DNA of 52,308 bases from Pseudoselenomonas ruminantium (lineage in GTDB: Bacteria; Bacillota; Negativicutes; Selenomonadales; Selenomonadaceae): contig CACZIV010000017.1 of NCBI GenBank assembly GCA_902781305.1, positions 1 to 52,308 on the forward strand, given 5' to 3'. Under the pieces are notes generated by a model. It had not been told where the DNA came from, did not search any database, and was given only the letters and a program-made list of their open reading frames with translations. A program made the position numbers and the translations under genes. Positions 14,961-24,116 of this stretch are shown one piece after another. Position 1 is the stretch's first letter, and each line of letters starts with the position of its first letter.

Positions 14961-16730
14961 ATGAAACAGGATTTTTATACCAATCTGCAAGCAGAAAAGC
15001 AGCACCATTGTGAAGCTGCCGAAAAGCAGTCCGCCCGCTATACACTGTATCGCACCATTTGCTTTTTTGCCATTGTTTTTGCCTGTGCAGGTGCCTATGA
15101 CGGGCTGACCGGTGCCGGCATTTTGGCTGTTTTGCTGCTGTTCCTTTTTATCGGACTTGTGCGGCAGCACAACAAATTGAAAAAACAGCTCCAACTCACG
15201 CAAAACGCACTCGCCGTCATTACTGAATATCTGTCCCGCTTCAACGGAAAATGGCAGGAATCAGGCGACAAGGGGACAGACTTTCTATCCAAAAATCGTC
15301 CGCAGGATATCGACCTGCACATCTTCGGCCCAGCCTCCCTCTACCAATATCTCTGCTGCTGCCGCACGGCCTTAGGCAGACATAAACTGGCCAAGGCCCT
15401 GACCGTAACGCCACCACAGCCCGCGGCAATCACCCAACGGCAAAAAGCAGTGGCCGAACTGATTGAGCGGCAGCGGCTCTGCGTGGAGCTTTTAGCCCTC
15501 AGCCGCCGCCTGCCCGCAGGCCACGATACCACCACGCTGATTGCTGAAATCACGAGCGAACGGCCACATTCCATCAGCTATGTCCTGCAACGGACGGCCT
15601 GGCTCCTCCCATTGCTTACCTTGAGCAGCTGCAGCCTGGCTCTGGCGGGTTTGCTTAACTGGCAAATCCCCGGCTTGCTTGCGCTGTTGCAATTTGCCCT
15701 CGCTATGCTGTTTCATCGGCAAAATCAAGCTATCCTGGCGCCTTTAATGTCCATCAATCAGGAACTTCATGCCTATCAGGACTTGTTTATCCATATGGAA
15801 GAAACAAACTTTACCAATAAATCCCTGCAGAAAATTGCCGACGCATTATCCAAGGACGCAGCCCCGGCATTACAGAAATTAGCCCGGCTGGCCGACCACG
15901 TAAATCTCTGTCGGAATCTCTTTTTCTTCGTTTTCGGCAACGCCCTGCTCCTTTGGGACTGTCATTGTGCCGCCCGCTTTGGCCGCTGGCAGGATAACGC
16001 CGCCCAAAACCTGCAGAACTGGCTGGACTGTTGGGCAAAAATGGAACTCTATATATCGCTGGCGATGGTGGGACAAACACGCGAGAACTATACATTTCCA
16101 AAATTCCTTGCCGGAGCCCCTGCCCTGAAAACAGATGGCCTGACCTCACTGCTGCTTGACGAAAAAAAAGCTATTCCTAACGACAGCACTATGCAGGCAG
16201 AAACCCGCATTATTACCGGTTCCAATATGTCCGGCAAGACCACCTATATGCGCACGTTGGCCAGCTCCCTAGTACTCGCCTATGCCGGTGCTCCTGTCTG
16301 TGCAAAATCTTTTACCTGCTCGCCCATGCATATCTTTACGTCCATTCAGGTACACGATGACCAAAGTCAGGGCATTTCCACCTTTTACGCCGAACTTTTG
16401 CGCATCAAGCAAATGGTAGATTTCAGCCAAAAACAACAGCCGATGTTTATCGCGATTGACGAGATTTTCAAGGGCACCAACTCCGCCGATAGAATTATCG
16501 GCGCTCAAGAGGCCATCAAACGCCTGACCCGCCCTTATGCCATCACTTTGGTTTCCACCCATGACTTCGAGCTGTGCGATTTGCAGTCGCCCAATGAAAT
16601 CCCCGTAACCAACTATCATTTTGCCGAATACTACGAGGACAACAAGATAAAATTCGACTATAAAATAAAGAATGGCCGCTGCCAGACGACAAATGCCCAA
16701 TATTTATTGAAAATGGCCGGAATTCTGTAG
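14961..16730 (+). CDS. Membrane-anchored MutS-like ATPase
   Basis: 589 residues. Two hydrophobic segments near the N-terminus (about 29-66) and a second hydrophobic pair (about 215-252) flank a region matching the MutS core, followed by a MutS domain V ATPase: Walker A GSNMSGKTTYMRT near 420, an ST-motif region HDDQSQGISTFYAELLR near 460, Walker B FIAIDEIFKGTNSADR near 497 and VSTHD near 531. The mismatch-recognition domain of true MutS (with its FxE motif) is missing and the protein is predicted to be membrane-bound, so mismatch repair is unlikely. The start at 14961 follows GGGAGTGA; an ATG 36 bases upstream lacks a good site. Such proteins are widespread in Firmicutes without a known role. 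Confidence 0.85.
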   Translation: MKQDFYTNLQAEKQHHCEAAEKQSARYTLYRTICFFAIVFACAGAYDGLTGAGILAVLLLFLFIGLVRQHNKLKKQLQLTQNALAVITEYLSRFNGKWQESGDKGTDFLSKNRPQDIDLHIFGPASLYQYLCCCRTALGRHKLAKALTVTPPQPAAITQRQKAVAELIERQRLCVELLALSRRLPAGHDTTTLIAEITSERPHSISYVLQRTAWLLPLLTLSSCSLALAGLLNWQIPGLLALLQFALAMLFHRQNQAILAPLMSINQELHAYQDLFIHMEETNFTNKSLQKIADALSKDAAPALQKLARLADHVNLCRNLFFFVFGNALLLWDCHCAARFGRWQDNAAQNLQNWLDCWAKMELYISLAMVGQTRENYTFPKFLAGAPALKTDGLTSLLLDEKKAIPNDSTMQAETRIITGSNMSGKTTYMRTLASSLVLAYAGAPVCAKSFTCSPMHIFTSIQVHDDQSQGISTFYAELLRIKQMVDFSQKQQPMFIAIDEIFKGTNSADRIIGAQEAIKRLTRPYAITLVSTHDFELCDLQSPNEIPVTNYHFAEYYEDNKIKFDYKIKNGRCQTTNAQYLLKMAGIL

Positions 16731-16839
16731 ACAAATGTTTTTTTGTATGATATTATAGGGACTATGTTATCTGAGAAGTATCTGTGTTTATCCACAGTAG
16801 ACACAACCTTGTTTATATCATGCGAGGAGGACACAATCT

Positions 16840-18225
16840 ATGGAATCATTTATCCCTATGCTTAATGCCATCGACTCCTTTATGTGGGGACCGCCGCTCA
16901 TCACCCTGTTGGTGGGTACGGGCATTTATCTGACTCTGCGCTTAAAACTTTTGCAGGTAGTACGTCTGCCCAAGGCGCTTTCCCTGATTTTCAAGGCCAA
17001 GAATCACGGCGAAGGGGATGTATCGAGCTTCAAGGCCCTCTGCGTGGCACTGGCGGCTACGGTGGGTACAGGCAATATTGTCGGCGTTGCTACGGCAGTG
17101 AAAATTGGCGGCCCCGGCGCTATCTTCTGGATGTGGATGGCCGCGTTCTTCGGCATGGCGACTAAATATGCCGAAGGCCTGCTGGCGGTAAAATACCGCA
17201 GTACCGACGCCAAAGGCAACATCGCCGGCGGCCCGATGTACTATATCCGTCAGGGCATGGGCGAAAAGTACAAGCCTTTGGCTACCTTCTTTGCCGCTGC
17301 TACGATTCTCGTTGCTTACTTCGGTATCGGCACCTTCCCGCAGGTCAACGCCATTGTGGATAGTGCGGAAATTTCCTTTGGCCTGTCCAAGGTGCTCACG
17401 GGCGCAGTCCTCACGATTCTCATTGCCGCCATCACCATCGGTGGTTTGCAGAGCATTGCCAAGGTTGCCTCCAAGGTCATTCCCTTTATGGCCGTTATGT
17501 ATATCACCATCAGCCTGGGGCTTATCGTGATGAACCTTGATGGCGTTCCCGCCGCTGTTGCTTTGATTTTTGAGTCCGCCTTCACGGGTACGGCTGCCGC
17601 TGGCGGTTTTGCCGGTTCCACCATTATGATGGCCATGCAGAATGGTATTGCCCGCGGCGTGTTCTCCAACGAATCCGGCCTTGGTTCTGCCCCGATTGCG
17701 GCAGCCGCAGCCAAGACCAAGGAGCCTGCCGAGCAGGGTCTTATCTCCATGACGGGTACCTTTATCGACACGCTGATTATCTGCACCATGACGGGGCTGG
17801 CTCTCGTACTCACCGGTGTATGGCAGGGTGATGCCGCAGGCGCCGCTATGACGAGTGCCGCATTTGCCTCCGCTTATGGCGTGTTGGGCAGCAGCCTGTT
17901 GACCATCGCTTTGGTGCTCTTTGCCTTCACCACCATCTTAGGCTGGAACTACTACGGTGAACGCGCCTGCATCTACCTCTTTGGCACAAAAGGCGTAATG
18001 CCCTATCGCATTATCTTCATTGCCCTGATTGCCAGCGGCGGATTCCTCAAACTCGAAGCCATCTGGATTCTGGCCGATATCGTCAACGGCCTTATGGCCA
18101 TTCCAAACCTTATCGCACTTATCGCACTCTCTGGTGTAGTTGTGGCGGAAACCGAAAGCTACCTCGCCCGCAAAGGGGAGTTGGACGAGGATGAAAAAGT
18201 AGACCATTCAGCTATCACAGAATAA
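16840..18225 (+). CDS. Sodium:alanine/glycine symporter (AGCS family)
   Basis: 461 residues with about ten or eleven membrane helices. Family stretches are clear: LAATVGTGNIVGVATA near residue 70, GGPGAIFWMWMAAFFGMATKYAE near 88-110, GGPMYYIRQGMG near 130, and ARGVFSNESGLGSAPIAAAAAKT near 270-290. It imports alanine or glycine with Na+. Its ribosome binding site is GGAGGAC. Followed by a strong terminator, and 109 bases after the MutS-like gene, so it probably has its own promoter. Confidence 0.94.
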   Translation: MESFIPMLNAIDSFMWGPPLITLLVGTGIYLTLRLKLLQVVRLPKALSLIFKAKNHGEGDVSSFKALCVALAATVGTGNIVGVATAVKIGGPGAIFWMWMAAFFGMATKYAEGLLAVKYRSTDAKGNIAGGPMYYIRQGMGEKYKPLATFFAAATILVAYFGIGTFPQVNAIVDSAEISFGLSKVLTGAVLTILIAAITIGGLQSIAKVASKVIPFMAVMYITISLGLIVMNLDGVPAAVALIFESAFTGTAAAGGFAGSTIMMAMQNGIARGVFSNESGLGSAPIAAAAAKTKEPAEQGLISMTGTFIDTLIICTMTGLALVLTGVWQGDAAGAAMTSAAFASAYGVLGSSLLTIALVLFAFTTILGWNYYGERACIYLFGTKGVMPYRIIFIALIASGGFLKLEAIWILADIVNGLMAIPNLIALIALSGVVVAETESYLARKGELDEDEKVDHSAITE

Positions 18226-18241
18226 TGACCATAAAATGATA

Positions 18242-18285
18242 AACAGGCAGATTCGCCGCCAAGCGAGTCTGCCTGTTCTTTGTTA
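18242..18285 (+). terminator. Terminator after the alanine symporter gene
   Basis: AACAGGCAGA-TTCGC pairs with GCGAG-TCTGCCTGTT (one mismatched position), followed by CTTTGTT. Confidence 0.85.
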
Positions 18286-18361
18286 ACGAGGAAGTTTATA
18301 ATGCAAAGTGCCGCTAATGGCGTTATAATGATAAAATAAGTTTCAATCAAAAGGAAAGTTG

Positions 18362-20557
18362 GTGCCCACCATGCAAATAAATGATATTCCCGTACTTATC
18401 GCCAAGGAACTTGGCGTGACACCGAAGCAGACCTCTGCCGCCATCGAGCTGTTGGACGGCGGCAATACCGTGCCGTTTATTGCCCGCTACCGCAAAGAAG
18501 CCACGGGCGCGCTAGAGGATGAACAGCTGCGCACGCTCGAAGAACGCCTGACTTATCTGCGCAATCTCGTCAAACGGCAGGAGGAAATCCTCGCCAAAAT
18601 CGAAGAGCAGGGCAAGCTGACCGATGAACTCAAAACCGCCATCGAAAAGGCACAAAAATTACAGGAACTCGAAGACCTCTATCTGCCCTATAAGCAGAAA
18701 AAGCGCACCCGCGCCCAGATTGCCCGCGAGCGCGGTTTGGAACCTTTGGCTCAGATGATGCTGGAACAGGCAAAAATCAAGGGCACGCCTTTGGAAGAAG
18801 CTGAAAGTTTCATCAATGCGGAGAAGGAAGTTGCCACCGCTGAAGATGCTTTGCAGGGCGCTATGGATATTGCCGCTGAAACCATTATGGAAGATGCCAA
18901 ACTGCGCGCCAATATGCGTACCCGCCTTTGGAACAACGGCCATATCGAAACAGAGCTCCTGGAGGATGCCGAAGAAGCCGACACCTTTGCCATGTACAAG
19001 GATTACAGCGAGCTTATTCATACGCTGCCTTCGCACCGCATTCTCGCCATCAATCGCGGCGAAGCCAAGGGCTGTCTCAAAGTCCATGTCACGATTGATG
19101 CCGAAGACTGCCAAAGCCGCATTTTCCGCCGTATCAGCAAGACCTCCTCAAAATGGGATGAAACCTTAAAAGCCGTCATCGAAGATGGCTGGAAACGCCT
19201 GCTGTTCCCGGCATTGGAGCGCGAAGTCCGCAGCCAGCTCACCGAAGAGGCCGAAGCGCAGGCCATCAAGATTTTTGGCGTGAACTTAAAACAGCTGCTC
19301 CTGCAGGCGCCCCTTGCCGGTCATACCGTACTGGGCCTTGACCCTGGCTACCGCACGGGCTGCAAGATGGCGGTTGTCGATGCTACCGGCCATGTGGTTG
19401 ACCACGGCGTAATTCAGGTAACGCAAAGCGACGGGGCTAAGGCCGCTGCTGCCAAAACAGTACTGGGCCTGATTAAAAAACACCATATCACCCTGATTTC
19501 CATCGGCAACGGCACGGCTTCCTACGAAACAGAACAGTTCACGGCCCAGCTGATTGCCGACAATCATTTGACGGATGTGCATTACCTGATTACCAACGAA
19601 GCCGGCGCCTCCGTCTACTCCGCTTCGGCACTGGCCAAGGAAGAACTGCCCGAATACGACGTCACCATCCGTGGCGCGGTATCCATTGCCCGCCGCATTC
19701 AAGACCCGCTGGCCGAACTGGTCAAAATCGACCCCAAAGCCATCGGCGTAGGGCAGTATCAACATGATGTCAACCAAAAAGAACTGGGCGCGACCCTCGA
19801 TGCTGCCATCGAAAGCACGGTAAACCATGTGGGCGTTGACCTCAACACCGCCAGCGGTGCGCTCCTCAAACATATCGCGGGCATCAATGCCACCATTGCC
19901 AAAAATATCGTGGCCTACCGCAACGAAAACGGCATCTTCACGAGCCGCAAGCAGCTGCTGAAAGTTCCCCGTCTTGGCCCGGCCGCCTTTACCCAGTGTG
20001 CCGGCTTCCTGCGCATTGCCGGAGGCAAATCCCCCTTGGACAACACCCCGGTTCATCCGGAATCCTACGAACTGGCCGAAAAACTTTTGGCGCGTCTGGG
20101 CTTTAGCTTAAATGACCTCAACGATAAAGATGCGCTGGCCATGCTGGCCGCCAAGATAAAGCTTGCCGACTGTGCAAAACTGGCCAAAGAATTGGACGCA
20201 GGCGAACTTACGGTCAAGGATATTCTCGATGCCCTCGTAAAACCGGGCCGCGACCCGCGTGAAGACCTGCCGGCACCGCTGACCCGTCAGTCGGTTGTGA
20301 AGCTTTCCGACATCAAGGAAGGCAGCATTATGCGGGGCACGGTACGCAATATCACCGACTTTGGCGCTTTTGTCGATATCGGCCTCAAAACTGCCGGCCT
20401 TATCCATATTTCCGAAATGAGTCAGAAACGCATCAAGCATCCCCTCGATGTACTGGCTGTCGGGGATATCATCAAAGTCATGGTCATCAGCGTTGACGAG
20501 AGCCGCAACCGTATCGGCCTCTCCTTAAAACAAGTACCGAAGGAGAACATCGGATGA
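18362..20557 (+). CDS. tex: Tex family nucleic-acid-binding protein
   Basis: 731 residues, cytoplasmic. Order: N-terminal helical region (ELGVTPKQTSAAIELLDGG; NTVPFIARYRKEATG), the YqgF/RNase H-like fold beginning LGLDPGYRTGCKMAVVD near 325, a helix-hairpin-helix region VNLNTASG-like (VDLNTASGALLKHIAGIN near 495) and an S1 RNA-binding domain at the end (SIMRGTVRNITDFGAFVDIG, about 655-725). Tex proteins bind RNA and affect transcription. Start: AAAGGA stands at a good distance from GTG at 18362; ATG at 18371 is the alternative. Its last four bases overlap the ATG of the CobT gene, so the two are translationally coupled, an unusual pairing. Confidence 0.94.
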   Translation: MPTMQINDIPVLIAKELGVTPKQTSAAIELLDGGNTVPFIARYRKEATGALEDEQLRTLEERLTYLRNLVKRQEEILAKIEEQGKLTDELKTAIEKAQKLQELEDLYLPYKQKKRTRAQIARERGLEPLAQMMLEQAKIKGTPLEEAESFINAEKEVATAEDALQGAMDIAAETIMEDAKLRANMRTRLWNNGHIETELLEDAEEADTFAMYKDYSELIHTLPSHRILAINRGEAKGCLKVHVTIDAEDCQSRIFRRISKTSSKWDETLKAVIEDGWKRLLFPALEREVRSQLTEEAEAQAIKIFGVNLKQLLLQAPLAGHTVLGLDPGYRTGCKMAVVDATGHVVDHGVIQVTQSDGAKAAAAKTVLGLIKKHHITLISIGNGTASYETEQFTAQLIADNHLTDVHYLITNEAGASVYSASALAKEELPEYDVTIRGAVSIARRIQDPLAELVKIDPKAIGVGQYQHDVNQKELGATLDAAIESTVNHVGVDLNTASGALLKHIAGINATIAKNIVAYRNENGIFTSRKQLLKVPRLGPAAFTQCAGFLRIAGGKSPLDNTPVHPESYELAEKLLARLGFSLNDLNDKDALAMLAAKIKLADCAKLAKELDAGELTVKDILDALVKPGRDPREDLPAPLTRQSVVKLSDIKEGSIMRGTVRNITDFGAFVDIGLKTAGLIHISEMSQKRIKHPLDVLAVGDIIKVMVISVDESRNRIGLSLKQVPKENIG

Positions 20558-22473
20558 GTTTGTTAAATAAAACATTGGCTGCCATCGAGCCGGCCAATCA
20601 CGAATTAGCGCAGCAGGCAGCCGCCCAGCTGACCAAGGTTATGGAGGGCGATGAAGATTCACTGGGACTGCTCAAAGACCTGTTGCTCAAATATCTGGCC
20701 ATAACCGGCGAAATGCACCCTGCCGCCCCCGATAAATGCACCGTCATCTGCTGTGCCAGCCACGGTGTTGCCGCCGAAGCCGTCAGCGCCTATCCGGAGG
20801 AAACCACCCTGCAGATGACCAAAAGCTACCTGATTGGTCAGGGCGCCGCCGCCAATGCCTTCTCCGGCTTTGCGGACAGCGAAATCTTTATCGCCGACTT
20901 CGGCATCAAAGCCGATAACATCGACATTCCGGGGCTATTGGACTGCCGAATTGGCAACGGCACGGATAATATCGCCCAAGGCCCGGCCATGAGCAGAGAG
21001 CAAGCCATTGCCGCCCTTGAAAAGGGCATTGAGCTGGCGGAAAAGCTCATTGGCGAAGGCTTTGACTGCCTGCTCCCCGGTGAAATGGGTATTGCCAACA
21101 CCACCGTCAGCGCTGCCATCTGCGCGGCTATCTGCAACAAAACAGCCGCGGAAGTCACTGGCCGCGGCACGAATATATCCGATGAACGACTGGCTAAAAA
21201 GACTGCCATTGTCGAAAAAGCATTAAACCTCAATCAACCGGATAACACGGATGCTATTGATGTGCTGGCTAAAGTCGGCGGCTTTGAATTCGGCGCCATT
21301 GCCGGACTCATGCTGGGCTTTGCCGCACATCATAAAGCGGTAATCTTAGACGGCTCCAACTGTGCCGCCGCCGCTCTTATCGCACAGGGGCTGGCGCCGG
21401 ACTGCGTAGATTACTTCCTGCCCTCGCATCGCGGCGGCGAACCTGCGCAGGGCTTTGCCCTAGAAAAACTCGGCCTTACGCCGATACTGCACCTCGACCT
21501 GCGCCTTGGCGAAGCCTGCGGCAGTTCCATTCTCGCCCGCGAACTGGAAACCATGCTGAACCTCTGGGATGTGGTGAGCCATCTGCCCCATGACCCGGTG
21601 GAAACACCTTTCCAGCAGGCCTATATGCCCAATCTCGCCCCCAAAGTCACCAACAAGACCTTTGATTTTTACCTCTCCACCATGCAGGATTTGGATACAC
21701 AGTCCATGGAAGCCTGCAAGGAGCGCCTGGATAATCTGGTCAAGCCCTTGGAAAGTTTGGGCGCGTTGGAGCAGATTGCCACGGAAATCGCGGGAATCAT
21801 GGGCGATGAACTGCCCAACTGCGATTTGGACCGGGCTCTGCTCTGTTTCACCAGCAAGGTGAGCAATCCCCTGCAAATGCAGCTTACCGCCGCCAGTTCC
21901 CAAAGTGCCAAGGCAGACGTCACCATTGCCCATGTACGCGAGGGGCTGCCCTTGACAGCCGCCTTTGACTTTGGCCGGGAGCAGGGCGAATTTTTATCCC
22001 TTTCCTATCCGCTTTTAGGCCTCTCCATGACCGAAATAGACGAGCATGCCCCCTTCGGCACGACAGCAGAACTCCTGAGGCAGGAACTCTTAAACGCCGA
22101 TGGCAGCCTGAAATATCCTGCCGATGAATTCCTGGCCCATGCCCCGGAGGCCGTGCAGCCCTTTATTGGGGCAATGATTGGCGCCATCATTGCCGCGGCC
22201 CATAACAGCGCCTTTATCATCTTAGATGACGAAGCCAGCGAAATCATCGCCCGCTATACGGAGCTGTTATGTCCTGCAGTACGCCCCTATATCCTCCATG
22301 TACAGCCTTTGCTTGTAAAAGCAAACTGCGCCCTGCCTGGCGGACTTATCGCGGGTCTGGGCATGGATATTGCCGAAGCCGCCCTCTATATGCTGAACTA
22401 TATGCGCACCTTCGCCGAAAGCAAGGTCGCCATCGCCAGCGATGGCCCAGGCGCACAGCGGCAGCAAAAGTAA
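20554..22473 (+). CDS. Double CobT-type phosphoribosyltransferase (CobT fused to a degenerate CobT; ArsAB-like?)
   Basis: 639 residues, against about 350 for ordinary CobT. Residues 1-350 form a complete CobT domain, which attaches ribose 5-phosphate from nicotinate mononucleotide to the lower base of cobamides: ASHGVAAEAVSAYP, GEMGIANTTVSAA, GRGTNI, and the catalytic Glu in LRLGEACGSS. Residues about 375-639 repeat the fold in degenerate form: IGAMIGAIIAAAHNSAFIIL aligns with the first-half segment IAGLMLGFAAHHKAVIL, and the later GGLIAGLGMDIAEAALYML aligns with the helix after the catalytic loop but lacks its Glu. Sporomusa and Veillonella use a CobT-homologue pair, ArsA-ArsB, to activate phenolic bases; this may be a fused counterpart. 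Overlaps tex by four bases. Confidence 0.82.
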   Translation: MSLLNKTLAAIEPANHELAQQAAAQLTKVMEGDEDSLGLLKDLLLKYLAITGEMHPAAPDKCTVICCASHGVAAEAVSAYPEETTLQMTKSYLIGQGAAANAFSGFADSEIFIADFGIKADNIDIPGLLDCRIGNGTDNIAQGPAMSREQAIAALEKGIELAEKLIGEGFDCLLPGEMGIANTTVSAAICAAICNKTAAEVTGRGTNISDERLAKKTAIVEKALNLNQPDNTDAIDVLAKVGGFEFGAIAGLMLGFAAHHKAVILDGSNCAAAALIAQGLAPDCVDYFLPSHRGGEPAQGFALEKLGLTPILHLDLRLGEACGSSILARELETMLNLWDVVSHLPHDPVETPFQQAYMPNLAPKVTNKTFDFYLSTMQDLDTQSMEACKERLDNLVKPLESLGALEQIATEIAGIMGDELPNCDLDRALLCFTSKVSNPLQMQLTAASSQSAKADVTIAHVREGLPLTAAFDFGREQGEFLSLSYPLLGLSMTEIDEHAPFGTTAELLRQELLNADGSLKYPADEFLAHAPEAVQPFIGAMIGAIIAAAHNSAFIILDDEASEIIARYTELLCPAVRPYILHVQPLLVKANCALPGGLIAGLGMDIAEAALYMLNYMRTFAESKVAIASDGPGAQRQQK

Positions 22474-22482
22474 CCCATAAAA

Positions 22483-22533
22483 AAGATGCCCCGTAACAGA
22501 CAATCACACCTGTCACAGAACATCTATATCCGT
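22483..22533 (-). terminator. Probable terminator of the PerR/Fur gene
   Basis: Read on the minus strand, GATG...CTGTGACAG pairs imperfectly with CTGTTAC...CATC, followed by TTTTTT. It lies between the convergent CobT and Fur-family genes. Confidence 0.55.
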
Positions 22534-22573
22534 AGTCGGGCGTCCTTTATATATCGAATAAAACTTACACTTA

Positions 22574-23023
22574 CTATGCCTCTTTTGCCGACATCGCCAT
22601 TTGACACGCAGGGCAGATACCATAGAAGTAATACTGCTGGCCGGTTAGCTGATAGCCTGTCTCGGCCATTACCTGCTCCGAAAAATCCGCCGTAGGCAAG
22701 GTCTTTACATCATCAACCCTGCCGCAGTGCATACAACGAATATGGGGATGCGATTTTACTCTGGCATCATAGCGAAAAGCATCCTCACCCACATTGAGTT
22801 CCTGCACCAGTCCTACTGCACACAAAATATTCAACGACTTGTAAACCGTAGCCAGACTCATGGTGGGATAGTCGGGCAAAAGTTCCTGATACAAGGCTTC
22901 GGCACTGGGATGTTCCGTAGTATGCGCCAGCGCATTATACACCGCCAGCCGCTGCGGCGTGACCTTGAAACCACGCTCCCGCAAAAGCGCCGTGACTTCC
23001 TTCGGTTTCAATCCTACACGCAT
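22574..23023 (-). CDS. Fur-family regulator, PerR-like
   Basis: 149 residues. N-terminal winged helix with GFKVTPQRLAVYNAL (about 17-31) and SLATVYKSLNILCAVGLVQEL, then a dimerisation domain with the structural zinc pair CMHCG and CPAC (two CxxC). The regulatory-site segment FRYDARVKSHPHIRC matches the position of PerR Asp/His ligands, and YGICPAC resembles the C-terminus of PerR. Thus a peroxide or metal-responsive repressor is likely; a plain Fur cannot be excluded. ATG at 23023 has GAGGAAG upstream; an upstream TTG frame is less likely. Neighbours (CDF exporter, exported protein) do not fix the regulon. Confidence 0.85.
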   Translation of the reverse strand: MRVGLKPKEVTALLRERGFKVTPQRLAVYNALAHTTEHPSAEALYQELLPDYPTMSLATVYKSLNILCAVGLVQELNVGEDAFRYDARVKSHPHIRCMHCGRVDDVKTLPTADFSEQVMAETGYQLTGQQYYFYGICPACQMAMSAKEA

Positions 23024-23076
23024 AATTTTCTTCCTCACTAACAAATAATCATTCTTCTTTGCGATTTATTCTAAAT

Positions 23077-23112
23077 AAAAAAGCATCTCCTGTCAAGAAG
23101 ATGCTTTTATTT
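23077..23112. terminator. Terminator between the repeat protein and the Fur-family gene
   Basis: AAAAAGCATCT pairs with AGATGCTTTT across a 10-base loop, with T-rich flank on the minus strand. It ends the 23121-24044 gene. Confidence 0.85.
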
Positions 23113-23120
23113 ATTTCCAC

Positions 23121-24044
23121 TTATTCAGCAGTAGTCGCTACACCGTACATCGTCGTGTTGTCCTTCGTCTGAATATAGAATTCCGTTCCCTCCGGCAGGT
23201 CAATGTTCTTGCCTTTGACAAAGGCACCGCCGATTACACCAATCGGGCCAAGGATTACAATACCAGCCAGGCTTGCACCGGCAGCCATTGCCAGATTCTT
23301 CATTTCCTGTTTGGATTCTTCGCCCATGAAAGTAGCTACATATGTTCCGTCAATGGATTTTGTCTGCTTGTAGTCAATTTCCAATTCAGCATTACGGCCG
23401 AAGTTACGTGCCTGTTTTACTTTCGTTACTACGCCATCTCCCGGCTCACCCTTGGCAAAAACCAGCTTGCCATCCACAATAACATCCGCTACAACCTTAT
23501 AACGAATCGTATCGCCCTTTTTCAGATATTTGGTATTTACCGGGTCAACCAGTGCCACTTTAATCAGGGTGTTCTTCGGTACATTGATCTGCACCATGGG
23601 CAAATCAGCCGTTCCAAAGGATGCAGAGGCCAAGGACTGAATCCGTTTTTTATACGTGCCCTCATTGGTCTGGCCATTAATGGTCATCTCCATATCCGCG
23701 ACACGTTTTTCCACGGATTTCATACTCACTTCATGGTCGATATTCCATTCAATGGCATTGAGTTCAGCCAACACAGAAGGCTTGCTGCCATTGGTATAAA
23801 TCTCACTATAAAGAGCATCCACCCGCGCCATCATACTGCCCGTCCTATGGGTGCCATCATAATCTTTTTCCAACTTGTTTATACGGTCTAACAATGCTCC
23901 GGTCTGCTCTGTACCATAAGTATCCTTCTCCATAGCGGAAAGTTTTGCCTGCACAGTTTCCGGAGTTGCTGCACTGGCCATTCCCATGGATGATACCAAC
24001 AGCATCGCCGACAGGAATATCGCACATACCTTGCGGAATTTCAT
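23121..24044 (-). CDS. Exported protein with 20-residue repeats
   Basis: 307 residues. A signal peptide (about 1-25, ending ASA) leads into five or six imperfect 20-residue repeats (about 32-145), each built like LEKDxxGTxxTGxxxxRV, which read as tandem amphipathic helices. A second part (about 148-307) is beta-rich (KNTLIKVALVDPVNTKYLKKG; DGVVTKVKQARNFGRNAEL) and contains a Gly/Ala-rich hydrophobic stretch (MAAGASLAGIVILGPIGVIGG) that could insert in a membrane. GGAGGAAC precedes the ATG. I know no named family; the repeats suggest an envelope-associated protein. Monocistronic. Confidence 0.75.
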   Translation of the reverse strand: MKFRKVCAIFLSAMLLVSSMGMASAATPETVQAKLSAMEKDTYGTEQTGALLDRINKLEKDYDGTHRTGSMMARVDALYSEIYTNGSKPSVLAELNAIEWNIDHEVSMKSVEKRVADMEMTINGQTNEGTYKKRIQSLASASFGTADLPMVQINVPKNTLIKVALVDPVNTKYLKKGDTIRYKVVADVIVDGKLVFAKGEPGDGVVTKVKQARNFGRNAELEIDYKQTKSIDGTYVATFMGEESKQEMKNLAMAAGASLAGIVILGPIGVIGGAFVKGKNIDLPEGTEFYIQTKDNTTMYGVATTAE

Positions 24045-24116
24045 AAATTCGTTCCTCCATTCACTTCATTGTTGCCTTCATCATTGTACCATATTTTAGT
24101 TTATTTTTCTTAAAAA

